Shown here: piece after piece, positions 1 to 8,249 of the stretch
How positions within the stretch are numbered: the first letter of the stretch is position 1
How the letters are laid out: each line of letters starts with the position of its first letter
Source of the DNA: Streptomyces fodineus
Lineage (GTDB): Bacteria; Actinomycetota; Actinomycetes; Streptomycetales; Streptomycetaceae
Reading direction: 5' to 3'
NCBI RefSeq assembly: GCF_001735805.1
Contig: NZ_CP017248.1
Location: forward strand, 4,402,001-4,466,000
Length of the DNA: 64,000 bases
Notes under the pieces: generated by a model
Databases searched by the model: none
What the model was told of the DNA's origin: nothing
What the model saw: only the letters and a program-made list of their open reading frames with translations
Position numbers and translations under genes: made by a program

Positions 1-7
1 GAGACGC

Positions 8-1423
8 GTGCGAATCACTGACATCCAGCGCTGCGAGGTTCGGCCGGGACGGCTCGTCGAGTGGACCCTGAGCCCGGCGACCGTGGCGGCGGCGACGGCA
101 CTCCCGGAGGACTCCCGGCCGCCCGCCTACATTCAGGAGTCGCACATCAGGACCGCCAGGTGCGTCCGGGAGGACGGACTGTTCGTGCCGACCTGGCTCG
201 GCGCCGCCTTCGACCTGCCGGGTCCGGTCGACCTCGATGTGCTGCAGGGTGCGCTGCGCGCCTGGACGGTACGTCACGAGACGCTGCGTAGCGGCTTCCG
301 CTGGGCGGGCCCGTCGGGAAACGCACTGCGCCGGTTCACCCTCGACCCCGCCGATGTGTCCCTGCACCGTCAGGAGGCGGGCGACTTCCCCGACGCGGAC
401 GAGCTGGTACGCCACCTCCAGGACCGTTTCGACACGGTCGCGGACGCGCTGCGCTGGCCGAACCTGATCTACACGGCGGTCGTACGGGACGACGGCGCCA
501 GCGTGTACATGGCCTTCGACCACAGCAACGTCGACGCCTACTCGCTGCAGCGGATCCCCGCCGAGGTGCACGAGCTGTACCTGGCGGGCCTGGCCGGCAC
601 CGAGCCCGACACCCTTGCCCCGGCGGCCAGTTACGTCGACTTCTGCGAGATCGAGCGGGCCGACGCGGACGGTATCGACGGCCGGCACGCGGTCGTCGGC
701 CGCTGGCGCGAGTTCATCCGGCGCTGCGACGGCGTGCTGCCGAACTTCCCGGTCGACCTGGGCCTGGAGCCGGGCGGCCCGCTGCCGCGGCAGCGGATGC
801 TGTGCGAGCCGCTGGCGGACGCGGAGGAGGCGGCGGCGTTCGAGGCGTACTGCCGGCCGTACGGCGGCACCCTGGTCGGCCTGCTGGCGGCGACCGGGCT
901 GATCGTGCACGAGCTGGGCGGGCAGCCGGTGTACCGGGCGGTGGTGCCGTTCCACACCCGGGTGAAGTCGCGCTGGAGCGAGTCGGTGGGCTGGTACGTG
1001 GGCGGCGCCCCGATCGAGGTGCCGGTGGGCCCCGCGGCGGGCTTCCCGGACACCCTGCGGGCGGTGCGGGCCGAGCTGCAGGCGACCCGGTCGCTGGCCC
1101 GGATGCCGCTGGCCCGGGTGCTGAGCCTGCTCGGCGCGGACTTCCGGCCGACCTCGCCGGACCTGTACTCGATCGTCTCCTACTGCGACACCCGGTCCAT
1201 TCCGGGCGCGGAGCACTGGGCCGCACAGCGCGCGCACGGGCTGCTCCGGGTGTCGTACGGCGACCAGGTGTGCGTGTGGGTGAACCGGCTGCCCGAGGGG
1301 CTGTGGCTGGCGAGCCGCTACCCGGACACGGACGTGGCCGCGAAGAACCTGCGGCTGTACGCCGAGCGGCTGCGCGACCGGATCGCCTCGGTGGCCCACG
1401 GCAGCCTGTCCGCGGTGTCCTGA
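8..1423 (+). CDS. Stand-alone condensation-domain-like acyltransferase
   Basis: This 471-residue protein resembles a single condensation domain of the non-ribosomal peptide synthetase / Pap acyltransferase superfamily (chloramphenicol-acetyltransferase-like fold). The conserved HHxxxDG motif appears as D171-H-S-N-V-D176-A, so the second His and the Asp are kept, while the first His is Asp and the Gly is Ala. No carrier or adenylation domain accompanies it. The GTG at position 8 is the first possible start inside the window; the frame is open to the left edge, so the true start could lie outside. It is convergent with the next gene, with the two stops almost touching. Family assignment is fairly firm. 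Substrate and reaction are unknown. Confidence 0.75.
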   Translation: MRITDIQRCEVRPGRLVEWTLSPATVAAATALPEDSRPPAYIQESHIRTARCVREDGLFVPTWLGAAFDLPGPVDLDVLQGALRAWTVRHETLRSGFRWAGPSGNALRRFTLDPADVSLHRQEAGDFPDADELVRHLQDRFDTVADALRWPNLIYTAVVRDDGASVYMAFDHSNVDAYSLQRIPAEVHELYLAGLAGTEPDTLAPAASYVDFCEIERADADGIDGRHAVVGRWREFIRRCDGVLPNFPVDLGLEPGGPLPRQRMLCEPLADAEEAAAFEAYCRPYGGTLVGLLAATGLIVHELGGQPVYRAVVPFHTRVKSRWSESVGWYVGGAPIEVPVGPAAGFPDTLRAVRAELQATRSLARMPLARVLSLLGADFRPTSPDLYSIVSYCDTRSIPGAEHWAAQRAHGLLRVSYGDQVCVWVNRLPEGLWLASRYPDTDVAAKNLRLYAERLRDRIASVAHGSLSAVS

Positions 1424-1424
1424 C

Positions 1425-1826
1425 CTAGGAACGCCCCAGCTGTTCGATAAGGCGTTCGAATCTGGTCCGCCAGGCGGACTCCGAGTCGGTCTCGCCCTGG
1501 AACTCGCGGGTGAAGCGCAGCACGCTCTCCGTTTCCCCCTGCCGCTCCAGATGGAACCGGACCCGCCCGCCGCCCTCGACGCTGTACTCGGCGACCCGGT
1601 CCACGTCCCAGGCCGTGACCCGGCCGGTGCCCAGCTCCCCGAGGACGACCGCGCCGTCGAGCCGGGGTTCGAGAACGTCGACGGCGGTGCACCACCGCGT
1701 GAGTCCCTCACGAGTGGCCACCGCCGGCCAGACGTCTTCCATGGGCCTCGGGAGCCGCACCAGGAAGTGGAGTATGTGCGTGTTCCCGTGGGTCTGGCTG
1801 GTGCCCTGCGCGATGGAACCGCTCAT
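1425..1826 (-). CDS. SRPBCC (START/AHSA1-like) domain protein
   Basis: A 133-residue protein with the one-domain layout of the SRPBCC/AHSA1 ligand-binding fold: an N-terminal strand, then P-R-P-M-E-D-V-W-P-A-V at about residues 26-36 (the typical 'pxevWxal' helix start), alternating strands, and a long C-terminal helix (about 112-130). These proteins bind hydrophobic ligands or assist other proteins, and the ligand cannot be read from sequence. It ends 1 bp from the stop of the condensation-like gene and starts 25 bp after the stop of ccsB on the same strand, so it may be the last gene of the cytochrome c maturation transcript. Confidence 0.7.
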   Translation of the reverse strand: MSGSIAQGTSQTHGNTHILHFLVRLPRPMEDVWPAVATREGLTRWCTAVDVLEPRLDGAVVLGELGTGRVTAWDVDRVAEYSVEGGGRVRFHLERQGETESVLRFTREFQGETDSESAWRTRFERLIEQLGRS

Positions 1827-1851
1827 GACACCAGTGTGGGCGACCCTCGGC

Positions 1852-2934
1852 TCACACGCCCGCGTAGGAGTGCTTGCCGGTGACGAAGATGTTGACGCCG
1901 TAGTAGTTGAACAGCCAGCAGCCGAAGGCGATCATCGCCAGGTAGGCGGCCTTGCGGCCCTTCCAGCCGGCCGTGGCGCGGGCGTGCAGGTAGCAGGCGT
2001 AGGCGACCCAGGTGATGAAGGACCAGGTCTCCTTCGGGTCCCAGTTCCAGTAGCGGCCCCAGGCGTCGCCCGCCCAGATCGCGCCCGCGATGATCGTGAA
2101 CGTCCACAGCGGGAAGACGGCCGCGTTGACCCGGTAGGCGAACTTGTCCAGCGAGGCGGAGGCGGGCAGGCGCTCCAGGACCGAGGTGGCGAAGGCGCCC
2201 GGCTTGCCGCCGGTCTCGAGCTTGGTCTCGTACGAATCCTTGAACAGGTACAGGATCGTGGCGACCGCGCCGACGTAGAACACCGCGCCGCAGAAGATCG
2301 CGGTGGAGACGTGGATGTACAGCCAGTACGAGTGCAGCGCCGGCACCAGCTGGTCGCTCGCCGTGTAGAGGACGGTGACCGCGAGACCCAGGTCGAGCAG
2401 GACCGTGGTGATCAGGAACAGGCCGAGCCAGCGCACGTTCTTCTTCAGCGCCAGCAGCGCCAGGTACACCCCGACGGCGACGGTGGAGAAGGTGATGTTG
2501 AACTCGTACATGTTGCCCCACGGCGCCCGCTGCACGGAGGCCGCGCGGGCGACGACACCGGCCAGCTCCACCAGGAAGGCGAGCACGGTGAGCGAGACGG
2601 CGATCCGCCCGTACAGGTCGCCCTGCGCGTCCCCGCCGTGCGCACCGGGCCCGTCCGGCACGTCGCGGGCGCCGGAGGCCGAGCGCACGACGACCTTGGG
2701 CCGCTCCAGCACGGCCGTACCGCCGGCCTGCTTGACGGTGACGGCGGGACCCTTCGCGGAGCTCTCCGGCTGAGCCGTCAGCGCGGCGGCCGTACGGGCC
2801 ACCTTGCTGCGGCTGCCGAAGAGCCATTCGGCGATGTACGCGAAGAAGGCCAGGGTGTAGACGGCCATCGACGAGTAGATCAGCGTGTTGCTGATGCTCG
2901 CCAGGTGTTCGTTGGTTGCGGCGGCGAGAGTCAC
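1852..2934 (-). CDS. ccsB: Cytochrome c biogenesis protein CcsB (ResC)
   Basis: A 360-residue polytopic membrane protein with about eight hydrophobic segments. The tryptophan-rich haem-handling motif of the CcsB/CcmC/CcmF family is present near residues 287-305 (W-G-R-Y-W-N-W-D-P-K-E-T-W). In System II, CcsB and ResB form the cytochrome c synthase that carries haem across the membrane and attaches it to CXXCH apocytochromes. The GTG start overlaps the resB stop (GTGA), which implies translational coupling. The N-terminal 110 residues include a first membrane segment and a variable polar linker. Confidence 0.93.
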   Translation of the reverse strand: MTLAAATNEHLASISNTLIYSSMAVYTLAFFAYIAEWLFGSRSKVARTAAALTAQPESSAKGPAVTVKQAGGTAVLERPKVVVRSASGARDVPDGPGAHGGDAQGDLYGRIAVSLTVLAFLVELAGVVARAASVQRAPWGNMYEFNITFSTVAVGVYLALLALKKNVRWLGLFLITTVLLDLGLAVTVLYTASDQLVPALHSYWLYIHVSTAIFCGAVFYVGAVATILYLFKDSYETKLETGGKPGAFATSVLERLPASASLDKFAYRVNAAVFPLWTFTIIAGAIWAGDAWGRYWNWDPKETWSFITWVAYACYLHARATAGWKGRKAAYLAMIAFGCWLFNYYGVNIFVTGKHSYAGV

Positions 2935-4667
2935 TTCTCAGCCCCTTCGGCAGGTACGACGTGGGAGTCGGGGGATTCTGAGGGATCGTCGTCGGGGTCG
3001 GGTGCCCCCGGCGCCTGGTCGTAGAGGGTTCCGGCGAGGTCGCCCAGTTCCTCGGGCACCTTGGCGGACTCGCTGCGCCCGAGCCCGGCCATCTCGACGA
3101 CCGTCACCCCGTCGGCGCCGCGCACCGCACGCACCCACACCCGGCGCCGCTGGATGAACAGCGAGGCGGCCAGGCCGAAGATCGCGGTGAGGGCACCGCC
3201 GAGCGCCCAGCCGCTGCCGGGCTCCTGGACGATCTCGAAGCCGGCCCATTCCTTGATGTCCTTCTCGAAGGTGAGGGACCCGGCGCCGTTCGGCAGCGTG
3301 AGCGTGTCGCCGGGCTGGAGCAGCTTCTTCAGCAGCTGGCCCTTGCTGTCCTTGAACGCCTTCATGTGCGTCTTGTCCAGCTGGTACACGTTCTGCGAGA
3401 GGCCCGCGTTCACGCCGCCGAGGTCGCCGTGGTAGGCGTTCACCGCGAGCAGCGGGTTCACCAGCGCCGGGAACTGCGAGAGCATCGTGCCGCTCTTGGG
3501 GTTGAACGTCGGCACGAAGAAGGCCTGGAAGCCGAGCTGGTCCTTCTTGCCCTGCGGGTCGCGGTAGCCGTCGTACACCTTCACCACGCCGTTGGAGGTG
3601 ACGTTGCCGTCGAGCGGCAGCAGCGGTACGGCGTCGTGGTAGACGACGTTTCCCTTGCCGTCGCGGACGGTGATGACGGGGGCGTAGCCGTGGCTGACGA
3701 GGTAGACCTTGGCGTCGTCGATCTTCAGCGGCTGGTTGACCTTGACGGTGGTCGACTGCTCCTTGCCGTACGCGCCCTTGCTGTAGGTGATCCTCGCCTC
3801 GAAGGTGCGCGGGGTGCCCCGGTTGGGGCCGTCGACCTCGTAGGTCGCCTTGAAGTCCTTCAGGTCGAAGCTGAACGGCACCAGGTCGTCGTTCTGGAAC
3901 ATGGTGCCGGACTTGAAGTCGTCGTACTGCGACAGTGCGTTGGCGAACCCGTCGCCCTCGACGACCAGCTTGGTGCCGTCCGACTTGTACAGCTGGCCCG
4001 AGGCGAAGGCGATCAGCAGCACGATCAGGGCGATGTGGAAGGCCAGGTTGCCCAGTTCACGCGCATAGCCCTTCTCGGCGGCGACCGCGTCACCGGCGAG
4101 GTGGGCGCGGAAACGGCGCCTCTTGAGCAGGGCGAGCGCGGCCTCGCGGACCTGCTCGGGGTCGGCGGTCGTACGCCACGTCGTGTACGCGGGCAGCCGG
4201 GTCAGCCGCTTGGGAGCGGCCGGCGGACGGCCGCGCAGCTGGCCGACGAACTGCCAGGTGCGCGGGACGATGCAGCCGATGAGGGAGACGAACAGCAGGA
4301 TGTAGATGGCGGAGAACCACACCGAGCTGTAGACGTGGAACAGGCCGAGCTTGTCGTAGATCGGCGCGAGCGTCCGGTGGGCCTTGCGGAAGTCGTCGAC
4401 CTTGTTCAGGTCGGCGCCGGTCTGCGGGATGAGCGAGCCGGGGATCGCGCCGAGCGAGAGCAGCAGGAGCAGCAGCAGCGCGACCCGCATGGAGGTCAGC
4501 TGCCGCCAGAACCAGCGAACCCAGCCGACGACGCCGAGGCCGGGCACCCCGGAGAGCTCCTCCTGCGGGGCGGTGGACAGCTGGGAGCCGGCCGCCCCGA
4601 GGTCGTCGTGACGATCCTCCTGGCGGTCCTCCTGGCCCGGGTCCTTGTCGGTTTCGGTCGTACTCAT
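2931..4667 (-). CDS. resB: Cytochrome c biogenesis protein ResB
   Basis: A 578-residue protein of the ResB/Ccs1 family. Three N-terminal hydrophobic segments lie near residues 60-85, 118-138 and 208-228, followed by a large extracytoplasmic domain of about 270 residues and a fourth membrane segment near 500-520. It is the partner of CcsB in System II haem ligation. The acidic, Asp/Glu-rich N-terminus (residues 1-45) and C-terminus lie in the cytoplasm in the usual topology. It begins 3 bp after the ccdA stop and overlaps the ccsB start, so it sits in the middle of a four-gene operon. Confidence 0.93.
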   Translation of the reverse strand: MSTTETDKDPGQEDRQEDRHDDLGAAGSQLSTAPQEELSGVPGLGVVGWVRWFWRQLTSMRVALLLLLLLSLGAIPGSLIPQTGADLNKVDDFRKAHRTLAPIYDKLGLFHVYSSVWFSAIYILLFVSLIGCIVPRTWQFVGQLRGRPPAAPKRLTRLPAYTTWRTTADPEQVREAALALLKRRRFRAHLAGDAVAAEKGYARELGNLAFHIALIVLLIAFASGQLYKSDGTKLVVEGDGFANALSQYDDFKSGTMFQNDDLVPFSFDLKDFKATYEVDGPNRGTPRTFEARITYSKGAYGKEQSTTVKVNQPLKIDDAKVYLVSHGYAPVITVRDGKGNVVYHDAVPLLPLDGNVTSNGVVKVYDGYRDPQGKKDQLGFQAFFVPTFNPKSGTMLSQFPALVNPLLAVNAYHGDLGGVNAGLSQNVYQLDKTHMKAFKDSKGQLLKKLLQPGDTLTLPNGAGSLTFEKDIKEWAGFEIVQEPGSGWALGGALTAIFGLAASLFIQRRRVWVRAVRGADGVTVVEMAGLGRSESAKVPEELGDLAGTLYDQAPGAPDPDDDPSESPDSHVVPAEGAEK

Positions 4668-4670
4668 CGA

Positions 4671-5441
4671 TCAGATCCCCACGGTGAAGCCATCGGACCA
4701 GGTCTGCATCTGCTGCACCAGACTGTCCCAGGCGCCGGTCAGCAGCAGCACACCGGTCACGATCATCATCGTGCCGCCGATGCGCATCACCCAGACATAG
4801 TGGCGCTTGACCCAGCCGAACGCACCGAGCGCCTTGCGGAAGGCGACCGCGGTGAGGACGAAGGGGACGCCGAGGCCGAGGCAGTAGGCGACGGTCAGGA
4901 TCGCGCCCCGCCCGGCGCTCGCCTGCTGGGAGGACAGGGCGATGACGGAGGCGAGGGTCGGACCGATGCAGGGGGTCCAGCCGACTCCGAACAGGGCGCC
5001 GAGGAGCGGCGCGCCGACCAGGCCGGCGGCCGGGCGCCGGTGGAAGCGGAACTCACGCTGGGTCAGCCAGGGCATCAGCCCCATGAAGAAGACACCGAGC
5101 AGGATCATGAGCACGCCGAGCACCTGCGACAGGGTGTCCTTGTACTCCTGCAAGGTGGAGCCGAAGTAGCCGAACAGCGCCCCGCCGGAGACGAACACGA
5201 CGGTGAAGCCGAGGACGAACAGGGCGGCGCCGGTGGCCATCCGCCCGCGCCGCGCCTCGCCCAGGTCGGTGCCGGCGACCCCGGTGACGTAGGAGAGGTA
5301 GCCGGGTACCAGCGGCAGCACGCACGGGGAGAAGAAGGAGACGAGCCCGCCGAGCAGGGCGACCGGCAGGGCGATCAGCAGGGCGCCGTTGAGTACGGTC
5401 TGGTTCTGGCCCGTCGCCGCCAGCGTCAGGGTCGCGCTCAC
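4671..5441 (-). CDS. ccdA: Thiol-disulfide transporter CcdA
   Basis: A 256-residue protein with six hydrophobic segments. The two redox cysteines of CcdA/DsbD-beta are in their usual contexts: C40 in F-F-S-P-C-V-L-P-L-V-P-G-Y and C158 in G-W-T-P-C-I-G-P. CcdA passes electrons from cytoplasmic thioredoxin to extracytoplasmic thioredoxin-like proteins, so that apocytochrome cysteines stay reduced for haem attachment. It lies between the tlpA/resA-like gene (its likely electron acceptor) and resB, with gaps of 1 and 3 bp. The GTG start is chosen because it follows the upstream stop at once. Confidence 0.93.
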   Translation of the reverse strand: MSATLTLAATGQNQTVLNGALLIALPVALLGGLVSFFSPCVLPLVPGYLSYVTGVAGTDLGEARRGRMATGAALFVLGFTVVFVSGGALFGYFGSTLQEYKDTLSQVLGVLMILLGVFFMGLMPWLTQREFRFHRRPAAGLVGAPLLGALFGVGWTPCIGPTLASVIALSSQQASAGRGAILTVAYCLGLGVPFVLTAVAFRKALGAFGWVKRHYVWVMRIGGTMMIVTGVLLLTGAWDSLVQQMQTWSDGFTVGI

Positions 5442-5442
5442 G

Positions 5443-6033
5443 TCACTTCTCCGCGACGACCGGCTTGAGCATCTTCAGCAGGGCGGTGTCGTCGAGCGCC
5501 TCAAGGGCTCGCGCGGCGACCTTCCCCTGCCGGTCGATGATGAGAGTGGAGGGGATCAGCTGCGGGTTGAGCGTGCCCCGCTGGAAGCGGAGCATCAGCT
5601 TGCCCGTGGGGTCGTACAGGCTCGGGTAGCCGATCCCGTGCTCCTTCTCGAAGGCGATCGCCGGGGTGGTGCTGGTGTCCCGGGTGTTGATGCCGACGAA
5701 CTGCACACCCTGGCCCTCGTACTGCTTCGACACCTTGGCGAAGTACTGGGCCTCCTCGCGGCACGGCCCGCACCACGAGCCCCAGACGTTGATGACGACG
5801 ACTTTGCCCTTGTAGTCGGCGACGTCCAGGGTCTTGCCGTCGATGGTCTTTCCGGACAGGTCCGGGGCCGCGGCGCGCTCGCCCGCCGGCACGGTGGCGA
5901 TGCCGTTGTTGCCGGTGACGAAGTTGGTGTTGCCACCGCCGCCGGAGGTGCCGCCCTTGCCGCACGCGGACAGGGTCAGAGCCGCAACGGCGGCCACGGC
6001 GCTGAGCAGGACGGCGCGGCTACGGGTACTCAT
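5443..6033 (-). CDS. TlpA/ResA-family thioredoxin-like lipoprotein
   Basis: A 196-residue exported thioredoxin-fold protein. A signal peptide ends in a lipobox (L-S-A-C24), so it is probably anchored on the outer face of the membrane. The active site is W-C88-G-P-C91, and the flanking strands match the AhpC-TSA/redoxin family. The expected role is to reduce the apocytochrome c CXXCH disulfide using electrons from CcdA, encoded next. It is the first gene of the operon. Its promoter should lie in the 115 bp between its start and the stop of the deacetylase gene. A resA name is functionally fitting but not proven. Confidence 0.9.
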   Translation of the reverse strand: MSTRSRAVLLSAVAAVAALTLSACGKGGTSGGGGNTNFVTGNNGIATVPAGERAAAPDLSGKTIDGKTLDVADYKGKVVVINVWGSWCGPCREEAQYFAKVSKQYEGQGVQFVGINTRDTSTTPAIAFEKEHGIGYPSLYDPTGKLMLRFQRGTLNPQLIPSTLIIDRQGKVAARALEALDDTALLKMLKPVVAEK

Positions 6034-6147
6034 GTGAAAAGTTTCGCATGCCGGTTCCGGCGATCTCGCACGCCCCCCTGCCGGGCGGAAAACCGCATTT
6101 CAGGGCGTATTTACACGGGACATTTCCGACAGGGGGCCGGCAAGGGG

Positions 6148-7416
6148 CTAGGCGAGGAAGGTCTTCCAGCCGCCCGCCGGAGCCTGTCCGGGCGCCAGCG
6201 TGCGCAGCTTGGCGAGCACCTCGGGCTTCTGCACGTCGATCCAGTCGCAGAACTGCCGGAAGGAGACGAGCCGTACGTCGGCCCCCTTCTCCTTCGCCTG
6301 GGCGATGTGCTTGAAGGCCTGCTCGACGGCGTCCATGTAGATGCCGCCGTTCCAGTGCTCGAAGTGGTTGCCGATGAAGAACGGCGCCCGGTTCGAGAAG
6401 TATGCCCGCTTGAAGCCGGCGATGTACGCCCCGGCCGCCTGCTCGCGCCAGGCCGGGTAGTTGTAGGCCGGCGCCTTGGTCGAGTTCTGCGACTGGTTGA
6501 ACATCATGTTGTAGTCCATCGAGAGGACCTGGAACTTCCGGCCGGGGAAGGGGATCTCCTGGAGCGGCAGGTCCCACAGCCCGTGCTTCTTCACCGGCCA
6601 CATCTGCAGGCCGCCGGGCGAGGAGGCGTCGTAACGCCAGCCCAGTTCCCGGGCGGTGGGCAGCAGGTTCTCCTGGTTGAGCAGACAGGGCGTACGGCCG
6701 CCGACGAGTTCCTTGTCGTAGTCGAACGGAAGGGCCGGCAGGTCGGTGAGGCCGGTGTTGGTCTTCCAGTTCTTGACGAAGGACTTGGCCTGCTTGATCT
6801 CGCTGTGCCACTGCTGGGGCGTCCACCACTTCACCGAGGTGTGGGCCTCGCCACAGAAGTGACCGTTGAAGTGGGTGCCTATCTCGTGGCCTTCGAGCCA
6901 GGCCCGGCGGACGTTGGTCAGCGTGGCCTTGATGTGGTCGTCGGCGAGGTAGCCGATGTCGGAGGCGCCGATCTTGTTGTTCGGCGGCACGTACAGGCGC
7001 TTCTTCGACTCGGGCAGCAGATACAGGCCCGACAGGAAGAAGGTCATGCTCGCGCCGTGCTGCTTGGCCAGGTCCAGGAAGCGCGGGAAGAGCCCGTTGC
7101 CGACCTCGCCGGCGCCGTCCCAGGAGAACACCACGAACTGCGGCGGGGCCTGGCCGGGCTCCAGCGGCTCGGGCTTGGCCGGCTGGTGCGGCTGCTTGCC
7201 GGTGAAGGACGTGGAGCCGTCCCCGATGGGCCGGCCCTGCGGCGCGCCGCTCGCGTCGCCGCCGTTTCCGTTCTTTCCGTCGCCGGAACCGTCCGAGGCC
7301 CCGGCGCCGTCCGATGACGTGTGGCCGCCGCAACCGGCGAGGGTGGCGGCGGCCGCGGCACCCGCGCCGAGGCCGAGTATGCCCCGGCGGGAGAAGGTCC
7401 GGGAGACGGTGCGCAT
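6148..7416 (-). CDS. Secreted polysaccharide deacetylase-like lipoprotein
   Basis: A 422-residue exported protein. The N-terminus has a twin-arginine motif (S-R-R-G-I-L-G-L-G, residues 9-17) followed by a lipobox ending at C29, which suggests a Tat-exported lipoprotein. A low-complexity Gly/Asp/Ser linker leads to a NodB-like fold: the strand F-S-W-D-G with its Asp, and a H-F-N-G-H pair that fits the HxxxH metal site. The family removes acetyl groups from sugars in peptidoglycan, chitin or xylan. The substrate is unknown here and the catalytic set should be confirmed by modelling. 146 bp of non-coding sequence precede it. Confidence 0.8.
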   Translation of the reverse strand: MRTVSRTFSRRGILGLGAGAAAAATLAGCGGHTSSDGAGASDGSGDGKNGNGGDASGAPQGRPIGDGSTSFTGKQPHQPAKPEPLEPGQAPPQFVVFSWDGAGEVGNGLFPRFLDLAKQHGASMTFFLSGLYLLPESKKRLYVPPNNKIGASDIGYLADDHIKATLTNVRRAWLEGHEIGTHFNGHFCGEAHTSVKWWTPQQWHSEIKQAKSFVKNWKTNTGLTDLPALPFDYDKELVGGRTPCLLNQENLLPTARELGWRYDASSPGGLQMWPVKKHGLWDLPLQEIPFPGRKFQVLSMDYNMMFNQSQNSTKAPAYNYPAWREQAAGAYIAGFKRAYFSNRAPFFIGNHFEHWNGGIYMDAVEQAFKHIAQAKEKGADVRLVSFRQFCDWIDVQKPEVLAKLRTLAPGQAPAGGWKTFLA

Positions 7417-7562
7417 GGAGTTCCCCGATCATCGCGCCTGTTGGTGGTCACTCAATGAGAGGGCACGGCGATCGGGGAGGTTCACCTTGATTCGTATGTT
7501 TTTCGCAATATCTCCGGCAAAAGCGCCCTACGACAAGTCAAACGGGCTGCCAGGAGCGGTGG

Positions 7563-8249
7563 TTAGGCGCCGAAGGCCTTGCTCTTTCCCTGCACCGGCT
7601 TGGCACCGGCCCGCAGATGCGCCGGGACCAGATCGATGGCGGGCTCGCTGTAACCGACCGACACGATCCTGTCGCCCAGGAAGGTGAAGCTCGTCAGCGA
7701 GGCGAGCGTGCACTGCCGCTTGCGCGGATCGTGCCACAACCGCCGCCGCTCCACATAGGACCGCACGATCCAGATCGGCAGCTGATGGCTCACCAGCACC
7801 GCCTCGTGCCCGCGCGCCTGGTCCTTGGCCGCGTTCAGCGCGCCCATCATCCGCACGACGATGTCGACGTACGGCTCACCCCAGGACGGCTTGAAGGGGT
7901 TGACCAGGTGCTTCCAGTTCTCCGGCTTGCGCAGGGCGCCGTCGCCCACGCCGAAGGTCTTGCCCTGGAAGACGTTGTCGGCCTCGATGAGCCGCTCGTC
8001 GGTGTCCAGGTCGAGACCGTGCGCCTTGGCGATCGGGGCTGCCGTCTCCTGCGCCCGCTCCAGCGGCGAGGCGCAGACGTACGTCACGTCCCGCGAGGCC
8101 AGGTGCTCGGCGTCCCGCTCGGCCATCTGCCGGCCCAGCTCGGACAGGTGGTAGCCGGGCAGCCGCCCGTACAGGATCCCGGTCGGGTTCTCGACCTCGC
8201 CGTGCCGCACGAGATGGACGACCGTGACGTCCTTGCTGCTGTCGCTCAT
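7563..8249 (-). CDS. Histidine phosphatase family protein
   Basis: A 228-residue phosphoglycerate-mutase-like protein with the catalytic R15-H16-G motif near the N-terminus and a second His in V-S-H-Q-L-P. Family members act on phosphorylated metabolites, and the phospho-His intermediate forms on H16. The start codon overlaps the hemL stop (ATGA), so the two are translationally coupled. hemL followed by a histidine phosphatase is a recurrent actinobacterial pair, though that comparison is from memory. The substrate cannot be read from the sequence. Confidence 0.88.
   Translation of the reverse strand: MSDSSKDVTVVHLVRHGEVENPTGILYGRLPGYHLSELGRQMAERDAEHLASRDVTYVCASPLERAQETAAPIAKAHGLDLDTDERLIEADNVFQGKTFGVGDGALRKPENWKHLVNPFKPSWGEPYVDIVVRMMGALNAAKDQARGHEAVLVSHQLPIWIVRSYVERRRLWHDPRKRQCTLASLTSFTFLGDRIVSVGYSEPAIDLVPAHLRAGAKPVQGKSKAFGA

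Noticed and set aside
1453..1463. GTTCGAATC, like the T-loop of a tRNA gene
   Set aside because: It lies in the coding sequence of the SRPBCC protein, and no acceptor stem, D-arm or anticodon arm can be folded around it.
3366..5468. 700-residue plus-strand open frame
   Set aside because: It is antisense to resB and ccdA, has Arg/Gly/Val/Glu-rich translation with no family features, and reflects high-GC codon bias.
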